DNA from: CAXYVC01 sp964292295
GTDB taxonomy: Bacteria; Acidobacteriota; Holophagae; Holophagales; Holophagaceae
Length of the DNA: 13,077 nt
Direction: 5' to 3'
NCBI GenBank assembly: GCA_964292295.1
Contig: CAXYVC010000075.1
Span: 1-13,077, forward strand
Part shown: positions 1-6,418 of the stretch, in pieces
Layout: every line of letters starts with the position of its first letter
Position numbering within the stretch: the stretch's first letter is position 1
The notes under the pieces: model-generated
Seen by the model: only the letters and a program-made list of their open reading frames with translations
Told to the model about the DNA's origin: nothing
Database searches by the model: none
Program-made: the position numbers and the translations under genes

Positions 1-326
1 GGGAGCCCAGCCCAGGCCAGCCAGCGCCGCCGCGGACGCATGGCGGCCTGGCCGGTGCGCTCCGGGGCGGAAGCCACCATGGGCGCCGCGAAGGTGCGGT
101 CCGGATCCGCCGGGGCCGCCTCGGGGCCGCCCTCCCCCGTTCCCACGGGCAGCGCCTCCGTCGGCTCCGCCGGGGATGCCATCACGGGCAGTGCCACGGT
201 GCGGTCCGGCAGCTCCGCCTCCGGGATCTCCCGGGTGCTCACCTGGGCCGCCAGGGGGCCGGTCTGCAGCGTGCGCGTGGGGTCCTCGGCGGGAGGAAGG
301 GCTTCATCGGGACGCGGTTCGGTCAT
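1..326 (-). CDS. Unrecognised protein with P-x-R-T repeats, N-terminal part (runs off window)
   Basis: Open frame of 108 codons from an ATG at 326 to the window edge with no stop, so the C-terminal end is missing. The start is supported by a GAAGGA ribosome binding site a few bases upstream and a TATCCT -10-like box at 358-353. The visible part is a low-complexity, Pro/Ala/Glu-rich, probably disordered and acidic segment. Within it, a short motif recurs: TRTLQTGP, DRTVALPV, DRTFAAPM and ERTGQAAM, each Pro-x-Arg-Thr or similar. The last residues read RPRRRWLAWAGL, a basic cluster followed by hydrophobic residues, which looks like the beginning of a membrane helix with the N-terminus in the cytoplasm. 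No family recognised. The regularly spaced threonines could be phosphorylation or FHA-docking sites, but that is only inference. Composition and codon use match the neighbours. Confidence 0.7.
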   Translation of the reverse strand, partial: MTEPRPDEALPPAEDPTRTLQTGPLAAQVSTREIPEAELPDRTVALPVMASPAEPTEALPVGTGEGGPEAAPADPDRTFAAPMVASAPERTGQAAMRPRRRWLAWAGL

Positions 327-352
327 GGACGGTCCTTCGGGCTTGGACCCCC

Positions 353-358
353 AGGATA
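353..358 (-). promoter_or_regulatory. Putative -10 box (TATCCT) for the gene starting at 326
   Basis: TATCCT followed by GGGGG on the minus strand, 26 bases before the ATG at 326. The same TATCCTGGG string precedes the thioredoxin-like gene at 12255. No convincing -35 box is visible. Confidence 0.4.
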
Positions 359-380
359 GCGCCCGGCGCGGCCCCGCGCC

Positions 381-1301
381 CTACCTAGCCCCGCCCCCAG
401 GCGGCACGGCGGGGCACCAGCGCCAGGAAGGCGCAGGGTGCAAGCAGCACGAAGCCCTTCGCGTGGCGCGCGGCGCGGGGGGCGCCGGAGATCCGGTGGG
501 CCAGCCCCAGGAGGGCGATGGGCGCGAGCAGCAGCGCGGCCAGGCGCAGCTCCCGCCCGAGGCGCCGGGGGCGCTCCCCCTCGGGCAGGCCGGGAAAGGC
601 CGCCCGCAGCCGACGCATCCGCTGGAAAACCGCCAGGGCCAGGAGCAGGGCCATGCCCGTGAAGGCGCCGCCGGGATCCAGGGCCCCGGGCTGGGGCACA
701 GGCTCCGGCGCGCGGGCCATCCAGAGCAGGAGCCCCGCAGGCAGGCCCACGCAGAGCAGCAGGCCGAAGGGGTAGGCGCGGCGGAAGGCCCGGACGAGGG
801 GACCCGCGGAAGCCGCCACGGCCGCGCCCCCAGGCGGGCGCGCAGGGCCGCCAGGAAGGCCGACGCCTCCGGGCTCCCCTCCGCGGGCGCCCAGGGCGCC
901 AGTTCCTCCGGACCCAGGGGCGCGTAGGGCCCCGCCTTGGCCTCGAAAAAGACCGAACCCGCCTCCAGGGCCACGAAGCTGTGGAAGCAGCCGCTGGGCA
1001 CGTCCACGCCGAAAGCCGCCTCGCGGGGGCCGAGGACGCGCGCCTCCCGCACCTCCCCTTCCGCGTCGAAGAGCAGGGCGCCGATGCGCCCCCGCAAGAC
1101 CAGGAAGGTCTCGTCCTTGGCGGGGTCCAGGTGGCGGTGGGGCCGGATGTAGGAGTCGGGCTCGAGGGCGATGGCCAGCCGCTGGCACGGCGCTTCGGGG
1201 CCCGCGTGGAGGTTCAGGTTCAGGCGGCGGCGGGGCGAAGCTTGCGCCTGCGCGACGAGGGCGTCCAGGGCCGCGGCCTCCAGGAAGCGGGGCGCGCCCA
1301 C
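381..1301 (-). CDS. WbuC-type cupin fold metalloprotein with an out-of-frame C-terminal tail (apparent frameshift)
   Basis: Residues 1-158 form a cupin of the WbuC family (small beta-barrel metalloproteins often near polysaccharide or sugar genes; biochemical role poorly known). The metal-site pattern is clear: RPHRH with His55 and His57, Glu64 in DETF, the strand VLRGRIGALLFD, and His107 in GCFHSF, followed by the family's APWAPAEG segment near residue 137. Translation starts at a GTG one base after the scpA stop (TGA, G, GTG), so it is probably translationally coupled to scpA. Family members usually end near residue 150-160. Here the frame has no stop there and continues to a TAG at 381, giving about 148 residues rich in Cys, Ser, Trp and Pro. 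This tail is the wrong-frame reading of the membrane protein at 385-819. Either an indel in the C5 run at 827-831 broke a fusion gene, or the cupin stop was lost. The cupin part is secure, the tail is not. Confidence 0.75.
   Translation of the reverse strand: MGAPRFLEAAALDALVAQAQASPRRRLNLNLHAGPEAPCQRLAIALEPDSYIRPHRHLDPAKDETFLVLRGRIGALLFDAEGEVREARVLGPREAAFGVDVPSGCFHSFVALEAGSVFFEAKAGPYAPLGPEELAPWAPAEGSPEASAFLAALRARLGARPWRLPRVPSSGPSAAPTPSACCSAWACLRGSCSGWPARRSLCPSPGPWIPAAPSRAWPCSWPWRFSSGCVGCGRPFPACPRGSAPGASGGSCAWPRCCSRPSPSWGWPTGSPAPPAPRATRRASCCLHPAPSWRWCPAVPPGGGAR
385..819 (-). CDS. Small multi-pass membrane protein (possibly the C-terminal half of a frameshifted cupin fusion)
   Basis: This frame lies at -1 relative to the cupin and encodes four likely membrane helices: around YPFGLLLCVGLPAGLLLWMA, GMALLLALAVF, LRLAALLLAPIALLGLA and FVLLAPCAFLALV, separated by Arg-rich loops. 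It looks like genuine protein, whereas the cupin frame over the same DNA does not. The GTG at 819 is the first plausible start just after the cupin domain ends and gives 144 residues; a GGGGG run seven bases before it could act as a weak ribosome binding site. Without that start, the segment would be the membrane domain of a cupin fusion separated by a one-base frameshift at 827-831. It ends in a TAG at 385, only four bases from the TAG that closes the cupin frame. No family recognised. The start is uncertain. Confidence 0.55.
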   Translation of the reverse strand: MAASAGPLVRAFRRAYPFGLLLCVGLPAGLLLWMARAPEPVPQPGALDPGGAFTGMALLLALAVFQRMRRLRAAFPGLPEGERPRRLGRELRLAALLLAPIALLGLAHRISGAPRAARHAKGFVLLAPCAFLALVPRRAAWGRG

Positions 1302-1302
1302 C

Positions 1303-2160
1303 TCAGGCCGCCTGCACGCGGATCTCGCCGAAGAGCTCCGTCTGCACCAGCCGCGCCCGGCCCGTGCGCACCAGCTCCAGCAGGGCGAGGAAGGTGAGCA
1401 CCAGCTCCTCCCGCGTGCGGCTGCCCGCGAGCAGCCCGCTGAAGGGAACCCAGGTGCCGCCGTGGAGTTCCGCGAGCACCTCGGCGAGGCGCTGCTCCAG
1501 CGTCTTGGGGGGCGTGCGCACCTCCACGGGAGGCGGGGGAAGCAGGCGCTTCAGGGCCTCGCGGTAGGCGCCCAGCAGGTCCATGAGGGTGGCCTGGATG
1601 GGCTGCTCCTCCACCCGCGCGTGCTCCTGGATGTCCAGGCCGCGGGTGTAGGTGACGCCCTGCTGCTCGGCCTCGCGGGCCGAGAGCTCCCGGGCCGCCT
1701 CCTTCACCTGCTGGTAGTCGAGCAGCTTCTGCACCAGCTCTTCGCGGGGATCCTCCGCCTCGCCGTCCTCCGCCGGAGGCAGGGGCAGCAGCATGCGGCT
1801 CTTGATCTGCAGCAGGTGGGCCGCCATGGCCACGAACTCCGCGGCGATCTCGAGGTTCAGCTCCTCCATGAGCAGCAGGTAGTCCATGTACTGCTTCGTG
1901 ACCTCCGCCATGGGCAGGTCCAGGATGTCCAGCTTGTGCTCCCGGATCAGGTGCAGCAGCAGGTCCAGAGGGCCCTCGAAGGCGTCCAGGCGCACGTCCA
2001 GGTCCCGGAAGCGGGTTTCGAAGCCCTTGGGGGCCTCGAAGCTCCGGGCCTCCGGCGCAGCTCCTGGAGCCTCCGGTTCAGATCCTGGAGCCTCCGGCTC
2101 AGATCCTAGAGCCTCCGGCTCAGGGACTTCCAGGGCGGGTTCGAGGGGGGCGTCGGCCAT
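1303..2160 (-). CDS. scpA: Segregation and condensation protein A (ScpA kleisin)
   Basis: ScpA is the kleisin subunit that bridges SMC heads and, with ScpB, forms the bacterial condensin that organises and segregates chromosomes. The 285-residue product carries the family hallmarks: FEGPLDLLLHLIREHKLDI (about 61-79), YMDYLLLMEELNLEIAAEF (about 91-109), the HLLQIKSRMLLP segment (115-126), a central linker, and a C-terminal winged-helix part ending LVQTELFGEIRV. The first 45 residues are an acidic extension built of seven-residue repeats of the SEPEAPG type, absent from typical ScpA. The ATG at 2160 is chosen because the frame upstream is only antisense to the dehydrogenase and because a TACAAT box lies six bases before it, implying a leaderless or nearly leaderless mRNA. 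The usual partner scpB is not downstream; a cupin follows after one base. Confidence 0.93.
   Translation of the reverse strand: MADAPLEPALEVPEPEALGSEPEAPGSEPEAPGAAPEARSFEAPKGFETRFRDLDVRLDAFEGPLDLLLHLIREHKLDILDLPMAEVTKQYMDYLLLMEELNLEIAAEFVAMAAHLLQIKSRMLLPLPPAEDGEAEDPREELVQKLLDYQQVKEAARELSAREAEQQGVTYTRGLDIQEHARVEEQPIQATLMDLLGAYREALKRLLPPPPVEVRTPPKTLEQRLAEVLAELHGGTWVPFSGLLAGSRTREELVLTFLALLELVRTGRARLVQTELFGEIRVQAA
2048..2126. repeat. 21-bp tandem repeat, about 3.75 copies, inside scpA
   Basis: Units begin at 2048, 2069, 2090 and 2111 (last one partial) and differ by only one to three bases from neighbour to neighbour. Twenty-one bases is seven codons, so the repeat keeps frame and encodes SEPEAPG-type heptads in the N-terminal extension of ScpA. 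Copy number is likely to vary between strains. Confidence 0.9.
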
Positions 2161-2166
2161 GGGGCC

Positions 2167-2172
2167 ATTGTA
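2167..2172 (-). promoter_or_regulatory. Putative -10 box (TACAAT) for scpA
   Basis: TACAAT followed by GG on the minus strand, with only six bases before the scpA ATG at 2160. A start point about seven bases downstream of the box would fall at the ATG itself, which predicts a leaderless transcript. The box overlaps the plus-strand TACGCT by two bases. Confidence 0.5.
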
Positions 2173-2176
2173 CGCT
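2171..2176 (+). promoter_or_regulatory. Putative -10 box (TACGCT) for the dehydrogenase gene
   Basis: TACGCT followed by GGGG, 20 bases before the ATG at 2197. It shares its first two bases with the scpA -10 box on the other strand, so the two promoters probably exclude each other. Confidence 0.4.
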
Positions 2177-2196
2177 GGGGCGGTCCAGGAGCCGCC

Positions 2197-3150
2197 ATGT
2201 CCGCCCCCCGCAAGGTCGCCGTCGTCCACCACCGCGTCGCCGAATGGCTGCCCGTCCTCCGCGAGGCCGAGCCGCGCCTGGAGTTCCGCGGCTGGCGGCC
2301 CGAGGAGCTGGACCAGGCGGAGGACGCCTGGCTGGGGGAGGCGGAGGGGCTGCTCGCCTGGAAGTTCCCCGCAGGCTTCCTGCCCCGCCTGCCGCGCCTG
2401 GCCTGGCTGCAGGCCCTGGGCGCGGGGGTGGACCACCTGGTGGCCCACCCGGAGCTGCCCGCCCAGGTCCCCCTCACCCGGGCCGACGGCCGCTTCGGCT
2501 TCTGGATGGCGCGCTACGTGGCCTACCACCTGCTGGAGGAGGCCCAGCGGGGCGCGGCCTGCCGGGAGGCCCAGGCGGCCCGCACCTGGCGGCCGGAGCT
2601 GCTGCCCGAGGACCTGGCGGGCCGGCGCGCGGTGGTGGTGGGCGTGGGCCTCATCGGCCGCCAGATCTGCCGGGCCCTCCGGGAGCTCGGCCTCGCGGTG
2701 CACGGCGTGGTGCGCAGCCCCCGCCCGGACCCGGAGTTCCCCCTGCACGGCACCGCGGAGCTGCCCGGCCTGCTGCCCGAGACCCGCGTGCTGGTGCTCG
2801 CGGCGCCCCTCACGCCCGAGACGCGGGGCCTTCTTGACGCCCGCCTGCTGGCCCGCGGGCACGGGGGCCTCACCCTGGTGAACGTGGGGCGCGGCGCCCA
2901 GGTGGTGGAGGCCGACCTGCTGGAGGCCCTGGACGCCGGGCGCCTGGGGCGCGCGGTGCTGGACGTCTTCCCCGAGGAGCCCCTGCCCTCCGGCTCGCCC
3001 CTCTGGACCCACCCGAAGGTCACCGTCACGCCCCACCACAGCGGCCCCAGCACCCCCAAGGACATGGTCCCCGAGCTGCGGGAGAACCTCGCCCGCTTTG
3101 CCGAAGGCCGCCCCGTCGAAGGCGCCCTGGATCGCGCGCGGGGGTACTGA
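2197..3150 (+). CDS. D-2-hydroxyacid dehydrogenase (GhrA-like glyoxylate/hydroxypyruvate reductase)
   Basis: NAD(P)-dependent oxidoreductase of the D-isomer 2-hydroxyacid dehydrogenase family, which reduces 2-keto acids such as glyoxylate or hydroxypyruvate to D-2-hydroxyacids in the cytoplasm. Seen in the 317-residue product: LQALGAGVDHL (71-81), the nucleotide-binding GVGLIG (149-154) of the Rossmann domain, APLTPETRGLLDA (203-215), NVGRGAQVVE with catalytic Arg232, LDVFPEEPLP with the acidic residue at 260/261, and TPHHSG with catalytic His280. All three catalytic positions are present and the length is normal. The layout, including a VPLTRADGRF-MARYVAYHLL segment in place of the classical TxGxxxxxVAE, points to the GhrA-like subgroup; the exact substrate cannot be read. 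ATG at 2197 has an AGGAG site. It is divergent from scpA and convergent with topB. Confidence 0.88.
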   Translation: MSAPRKVAVVHHRVAEWLPVLREAEPRLEFRGWRPEELDQAEDAWLGEAEGLLAWKFPAGFLPRLPRLAWLQALGAGVDHLVAHPELPAQVPLTRADGRFGFWMARYVAYHLLEEAQRGAACREAQAARTWRPELLPEDLAGRRAVVVGVGLIGRQICRALRELGLAVHGVVRSPRPDPEFPLHGTAELPGLLPETRVLVLAAPLTPETRGLLDARLLARGHGGLTLVNVGRGAQVVEADLLEALDAGRLGRAVLDVFPEEPLPSGSPLWTHPKVTVTPHHSGPSTPKDMVPELRENLARFAEGRPVEGALDRARGY

Positions 3151-3168
3151 CTCCGGATCCCGCAGCCA

Positions 3169-3188
3169 AGCCGGCTTTCAGCCCGGCT
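3169..3188. terminator. Possible bidirectional hairpin between convergent genes
   Basis: AGCCGG at 3169-3174 pairs with CCGGCT at 3183-3188 around an eight-base loop. It sits in the short gap between the dehydrogenase stop (3150) and the topB stop (3178-3180) and overlaps the latter. There is no T tract, so termination is uncertain. Confidence 0.3.
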
Positions 3189-5442
3189 GGGTCACGCCGC
3201 AGTCTGAACAGCGCTGGAACCACTGGCCGCGCCGGGTGCTCGGGATCACCCGCATGGGTTTGCCGCAGGTGGGACAGGCCTTGGGCTCCGGGCGCCCGGG
3301 CTCGCCCTCCCGGGCGCCGCACAGGATGCAGGCCTTCTCGCCGTCCTTGAAGCTCCGCAGGGGCCCGCCGCAGGGGCAGGTGGCCAGGGGCTGGCCGGCC
3401 GCGTCCGTGTCGTAGGCCACGCGGCAGTCCTCCCCGTCGCAGCGCACGTAGAAGCGCCCCTCCCAAGCGCGCAGGTGCAGGCCTCCGCCGCACTTCGGGC
3501 ACGCGGCCAGGGGTGGCGTGGTGGGACGGAAGACCGCCTTCGGCGCGGAGCTGCGGATTTCGGACACCAGCTGTCCCACGAAGCCCTTCACCTGTTCCAT
3601 GAAGGCATCCCGGGCCTCCTGGCCGCGGCGCATGCGCTCCAGGCGGGCCTCCCAGTCCCCGGTGAGCTGGGGGCTCTTCAGCGCCTCGGCGCGCAGGGAC
3701 TGGATGAGCGCGATGCCCTTCTCCGTGGGCAGCAGCACGTTGCGCTTGCGCTCCAGGTAGGCGCGCTTCAGCAGCGTCTCGATGATGCTGGCGCGGGTGG
3801 CGGGCGTCCCCAGGCCGCAGTCCTTCATGGCGCCCCGCAGGGCGTCGTCGTCCAGCAGGCGCCCCGCCCCCTGCATGGCGGCCAGCAGATCCGCCTCGCT
3901 CATGCGCTTCGGAGGGCTCGTCTTCCCGGCCTTGGGCTGGAGTTCCTTCACCTCCACGGCCTCCTTCTTGGCGAGGACGGGCAGTTCGCCGGCGTCGGCC
4001 TCCTCCTCGGCCTCACCGTCCCCGGGGCCTTCAGGGGCGTCGGCCTCCTCGCCCTCGACGGGCCCCGCCTTGGCCGCCTTGCGGGCCCGGGCGTGGGGCG
4101 GATCCACCGCGGACCAGCCCAGCTCCTTCACCACGGTGCCCGTGGTCTTGAAGCTCTCCTCAGCCACCACCGTCACCACGGTGGTCTTGGCCTCCACCCG
4201 CTCGGGGAAGTAGGCCGCCAGGAAGCGCCGGGCGATGAGTTCGTAGATCTTCAGGCGGTCGCCGGCAAGGCCCCTGGCGGGGCTTTCCGTGGGCACCAGC
4301 GCGCTGTGGTCCTCCACCTCCTTGTCGTTCACGAAGCGCTTGTCGAGCTTCCTGGGCCAGCGGCTCCGCAGCTCCTCGATGAAGGGCGCGAGATCCTGGA
4401 GCTGGCCGCCCGCGAGGGCCTTGATCCAGTGCGCGGCCTTCTTCTCGTCCGCCTCGGTCAAGTGGCGGCTGCTGGTGCGGGGATAGCTGATCAGCTTCGC
4501 CTCGTAGAGTTCCTGGGCCACCTCCAGCGTGTGCTCGGCGGTGAAGCCGAAGCGCTTGTTGGCCTCCTTCTGCAGCGCCGTGAGGTCGTACAGCAGCTCG
4601 GGTTTCTTCTTCTCGGTGCGGCTCTGCACCGAGGCCACGCGCCCGGGCAGCCCCGCCAGGCGTGCCGCCAGCGCCCGCGCTTCCGCCTCGGTGTCCAGGC
4701 GGTCCAGCTCCTTGCCGTCCTCTCCCTTGCGGAACCACTTGCCCTTGTAGGCGCCCTTCTCGGCGCCGAAGGCGGCCCAGAGGGTCCAGAAGTCCTTGGG
4801 CACGAAGTCGCGGATCTCCAGCTCGCGGTTCACCAGGATGGCCAGGGTGGGCGTCTGCACGCGGCCGACGCTCCACACGCCCTCCCCCCCGGCGCGGCGG
4901 CGGGACAGGGTCTGGGCGCGGGTGCAGTTGATTCCCACCAGCCAGTCCGCCTCCTGGCGGCAGCGGGCGGCGTCCCGCAACCCCACGTAGGCTTCGCCGG
5001 GCTTCATGGCGCCGTAGGCCTCCCGGATGGCCTCGTCCGTGAGGCTGGAGGTCCAGAAGCGCAGCACGGGCTTCGTGCATTCCGCCAGGCGGTACACCAG
5101 GTCGAAGATCAGCTCGCCCTCGCGCCCCGCGTCTGTCGCGTTCACCACCTCGGCGACATCCCCGCGGTTCAGCAGCCGCGCCACCACGTCGAACTGGTCC
5201 CGCGTCTGGGCGATGGGCGCGTAGCGGAATTCTGGGGGGAAGAAGGGCAGCGCCTCCAGGCTCCAGCGTTTCAGGGCGGGATCGTAGCCCTCGGGCTCCA
5301 GGGCCTCCACCAGGTGGCCCACACACCAGGTGACCAGCACCCCCTTGCCCTCCATGAAGCTGCGGCCCGAACCGGACAGGCCAAGGGCGGCCGCGATGGC
5401 GCGGCCCATGCTGGGCTTCTCTGCAACGATCAGTCGGGTCAC
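3178..5442 (-). CDS. topB: DNA topoisomerase III (type IA) with three C-terminal zinc ribbons
   Basis: Type IA topoisomerase that cuts one strand through a 5'-phosphotyrosine and helps decatenate DNA and resolve recombination intermediates. The 754-residue product starts with the Toprim domain (AEKPS at 7-11, ATDAGREGELIF at 102-113 with the acidic metal-binding residues) and has SVGRVQTPTL (191-200) and the active-site tyrosine Tyr320 in ISYPRTSS. DCGLGTPATRASIIETL (541-557) is also typical. The end carries Cys pairs of three zinc ribbons: CPKCG (648-652) with CDGEDC, CPCGG with CILC, and CPTCG with CSDC. An acidic, low-complexity insertion covers about 453-488. Start is a GTG at 5442, chosen because MTRLIVAEKPSMGRAI is the normal N-terminus and a GGAAGG site and TAGGAT box precede it. 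Length is at the upper end for the family because of the insertion and ribbons. Confidence 0.95.
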   Translation of the reverse strand: MTRLIVAEKPSMGRAIAAALGLSGSGRSFMEGKGVLVTWCVGHLVEALEPEGYDPALKRWSLEALPFFPPEFRYAPIAQTRDQFDVVARLLNRGDVAEVVNATDAGREGELIFDLVYRLAECTKPVLRFWTSSLTDEAIREAYGAMKPGEAYVGLRDAARCRQEADWLVGINCTRAQTLSRRRAGGEGVWSVGRVQTPTLAILVNRELEIRDFVPKDFWTLWAAFGAEKGAYKGKWFRKGEDGKELDRLDTEAEARALAARLAGLPGRVASVQSRTEKKKPELLYDLTALQKEANKRFGFTAEHTLEVAQELYEAKLISYPRTSSRHLTEADEKKAAHWIKALAGGQLQDLAPFIEELRSRWPRKLDKRFVNDKEVEDHSALVPTESPARGLAGDRLKIYELIARRFLAAYFPERVEAKTTVVTVVAEESFKTTGTVVKELGWSAVDPPHARARKAAKAGPVEGEEADAPEGPGDGEAEEEADAGELPVLAKKEAVEVKELQPKAGKTSPPKRMSEADLLAAMQGAGRLLDDDALRGAMKDCGLGTPATRASIIETLLKRAYLERKRNVLLPTEKGIALIQSLRAEALKSPQLTGDWEARLERMRRGQEARDAFMEQVKGFVGQLVSEIRSSAPKAVFRPTTPPLAACPKCGGGLHLRAWEGRFYVRCDGEDCRVAYDTDAAGQPLATCPCGGPLRSFKDGEKACILCGAREGEPGRPEPKACPTCGKPMRVIPSTRRGQWFQRCSDCGVTQPG

Positions 5443-5460
5443 GGGGCGTCCGGGCCTTCC

Positions 5461-5466
5461 ATCCTA
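5461..5466 (-). promoter_or_regulatory. Putative -10 box (TAGGAT) for topB
   Basis: GTAGGATGGAAGG on the minus strand, with TAGGAT ending 18 bases before the GTG start. It lies in the 31-base gap after the upstream gene. Almost the same string precedes the phosphoribosyltransferase-like gene at 6373-6378. Confidence 0.4.
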
Positions 5467-5473
5467 CCCGGCG

Positions 5474-6352
5474 TCAGTCCGACCACATCCGGCCCACGAA
5501 GTCGGGGCGGAAGTCCGCGTGGCGGTGGCAGAGCACGCCCGCGGAGCGGGAGGCGTCGAAGAAGGGCTGCAGGAAGGTGGTGAAGCGGTCCAGGGTGGTG
5601 CCCTTGGCCACGTCCTCGTCGAAGAGCAGCACGGGCCCCTCGCGATAGGCCGCCAGGAAGCGCAGATCGCTGGCGCCGATCACCGGGGCCGTGTCCTTGC
5701 GTTTGAAGAGGCTGAAGCGGATGAAATACAGCGGGGCCTCCAGCAGGTTCGCAAAGAGGAGCCCGGCCATGATGGAACCGTGGGCCGCGCCCACCACGGC
5801 GCGGGGCCGGAGTTTCGCCTGCACGTCCTCCGCCAGGGCGCGCACCTTGCGGGGATCCGAGGCCCGCCACGTGTACTTGTCCGGGGTGCTGGTGTAGACG
5901 AAAGGACGCACCGCCTCCGGCGTCTCCGCAGCGAAGGCGCGAAGGATGCTTGGCCCGGCAGGATCCAGCGCCACCACGGCCCTGGCGGCCGAGATGGCCG
6001 ACAGGAAGAAGGCCTGGGCGGCCTCCGCCTGCGGGGCGGGATAGGACAGCGCGTGGCGCGTCTTGTCCGAGACCTCGAAGTACTGCGTGGGGTGCAGGGG
6101 CAGGCCCTGCTCCACGCAGATCTTGTGGTTCAGGGTGATGTTCACCAGGGCCGGCGCCCGCAGGTACAGGTCCAGGCAGTCCTCCCAGTAGGAGGCCGGC
6201 ATGGCGGCAGGATGCGCCAGCGCCTCCTCCACGCGCGGGAGCACGCGGGCCAGGCGCTCCGCGAGCCCCTCCACCGCCTCGGCCAGGGAGACCTCGAAGG
6301 CCATGGCGTCGGGCGCCTCGTTCCAGTCGGCATAGAGCAGGCGATCCAGCAC
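5474..6352 (-). CDS. Phosphoribosyltransferase-domain protein
   Basis: The C-terminal third has a type I phosphoribosyltransferase fold: AAHGSIMAGLLFANLLEAPLYF (189-210) resembles the early helix of the fold, and GPVLLFDEDVAKGTTLDRF (239-257) is the PRPP-binding loop, with DEDVAKGTT in place of the common DDVxTTGxT. Residues 1-160 form an N-terminal region rich in aromatic residues that I do not recognise, containing LVNITLNHKICVEQGLPLHPTQYFEVS (about 69-95). The base it acts on, and whether it is catalytic or regulatory, cannot be told. Start chosen at GTG 6352 (292 residues) because GGAGG and a TAGGAT box lie at sensible distances; ATG 6304 would give 276. Longer upstream frames run antisense through exbD and are rejected. 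It is divergent from exbD and precedes topB by 31 bases. Confidence 0.72.
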   Translation of the reverse strand: MLDRLLYADWNEAPDAMAFEVSLAEAVEGLAERLARVLPRVEEALAHPAAMPASYWEDCLDLYLRAPALVNITLNHKICVEQGLPLHPTQYFEVSDKTRHALSYPAPQAEAAQAFFLSAISAARAVVALDPAGPSILRAFAAETPEAVRPFVYTSTPDKYTWRASDPRKVRALAEDVQAKLRPRAVVGAAHGSIMAGLLFANLLEAPLYFIRFSLFKRKDTAPVIGASDLRFLAAYREGPVLLFDEDVAKGTTLDRFTTFLQPFFDASRSAGVLCHRHADFRPDFVGRMWSD

Positions 6353-6372
6353 CTCGGGGGCCTCCAGCCTCC

Positions 6373-6378
6373 ATCCTA
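6373..6378 (-). promoter_or_regulatory. Putative -10 box (TAGGAT) for the phosphoribosyltransferase-like gene
   Basis: TAGGAT followed by GGAGG on the minus strand, 20 bases before the GTG at 6352. It faces away from the exbD box at 6394, so two divergent promoters fit in 66 bases. Confidence 0.4.
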
Positions 6379-6393
6379 CGGGAGGACGGGGTG

Positions 6394-6399
6394 TAGACT
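6394..6399 (+). promoter_or_regulatory. Putative -10 box (TAGACT) for exbD
   Basis: TGTAGACT followed by GGGGGG, 19 bases before the ATG at 6419. A TG immediately upstream resembles an extended -10. No clear -35 box. Confidence 0.4.
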
Positions 6400-6418
6400 G
6401 GGGGGCCAGAGGAAGCCC

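Noticed and set aside
40..927. Plus-strand frame of 295 codons
   Set aside because: Antisense to the partial gene and to the cupin/membrane region; low-complexity product.
2161..3039. N-terminal extension of ScpA by 293 residues
   Set aside because: The extra part runs antisense through the dehydrogenase gene; typical ScpA begins shortly before the GPLDLLL motif and a promoter box lies just before ATG 2160.
3475..5583. Open frame of 702 codons on the plus strand
   Set aside because: It is antisense to topB over nearly its whole length; the translation is low-complexity (Gly, Ala, His, Leu, Gln) with no family resemblance, as expected in very GC-rich DNA with few stops.
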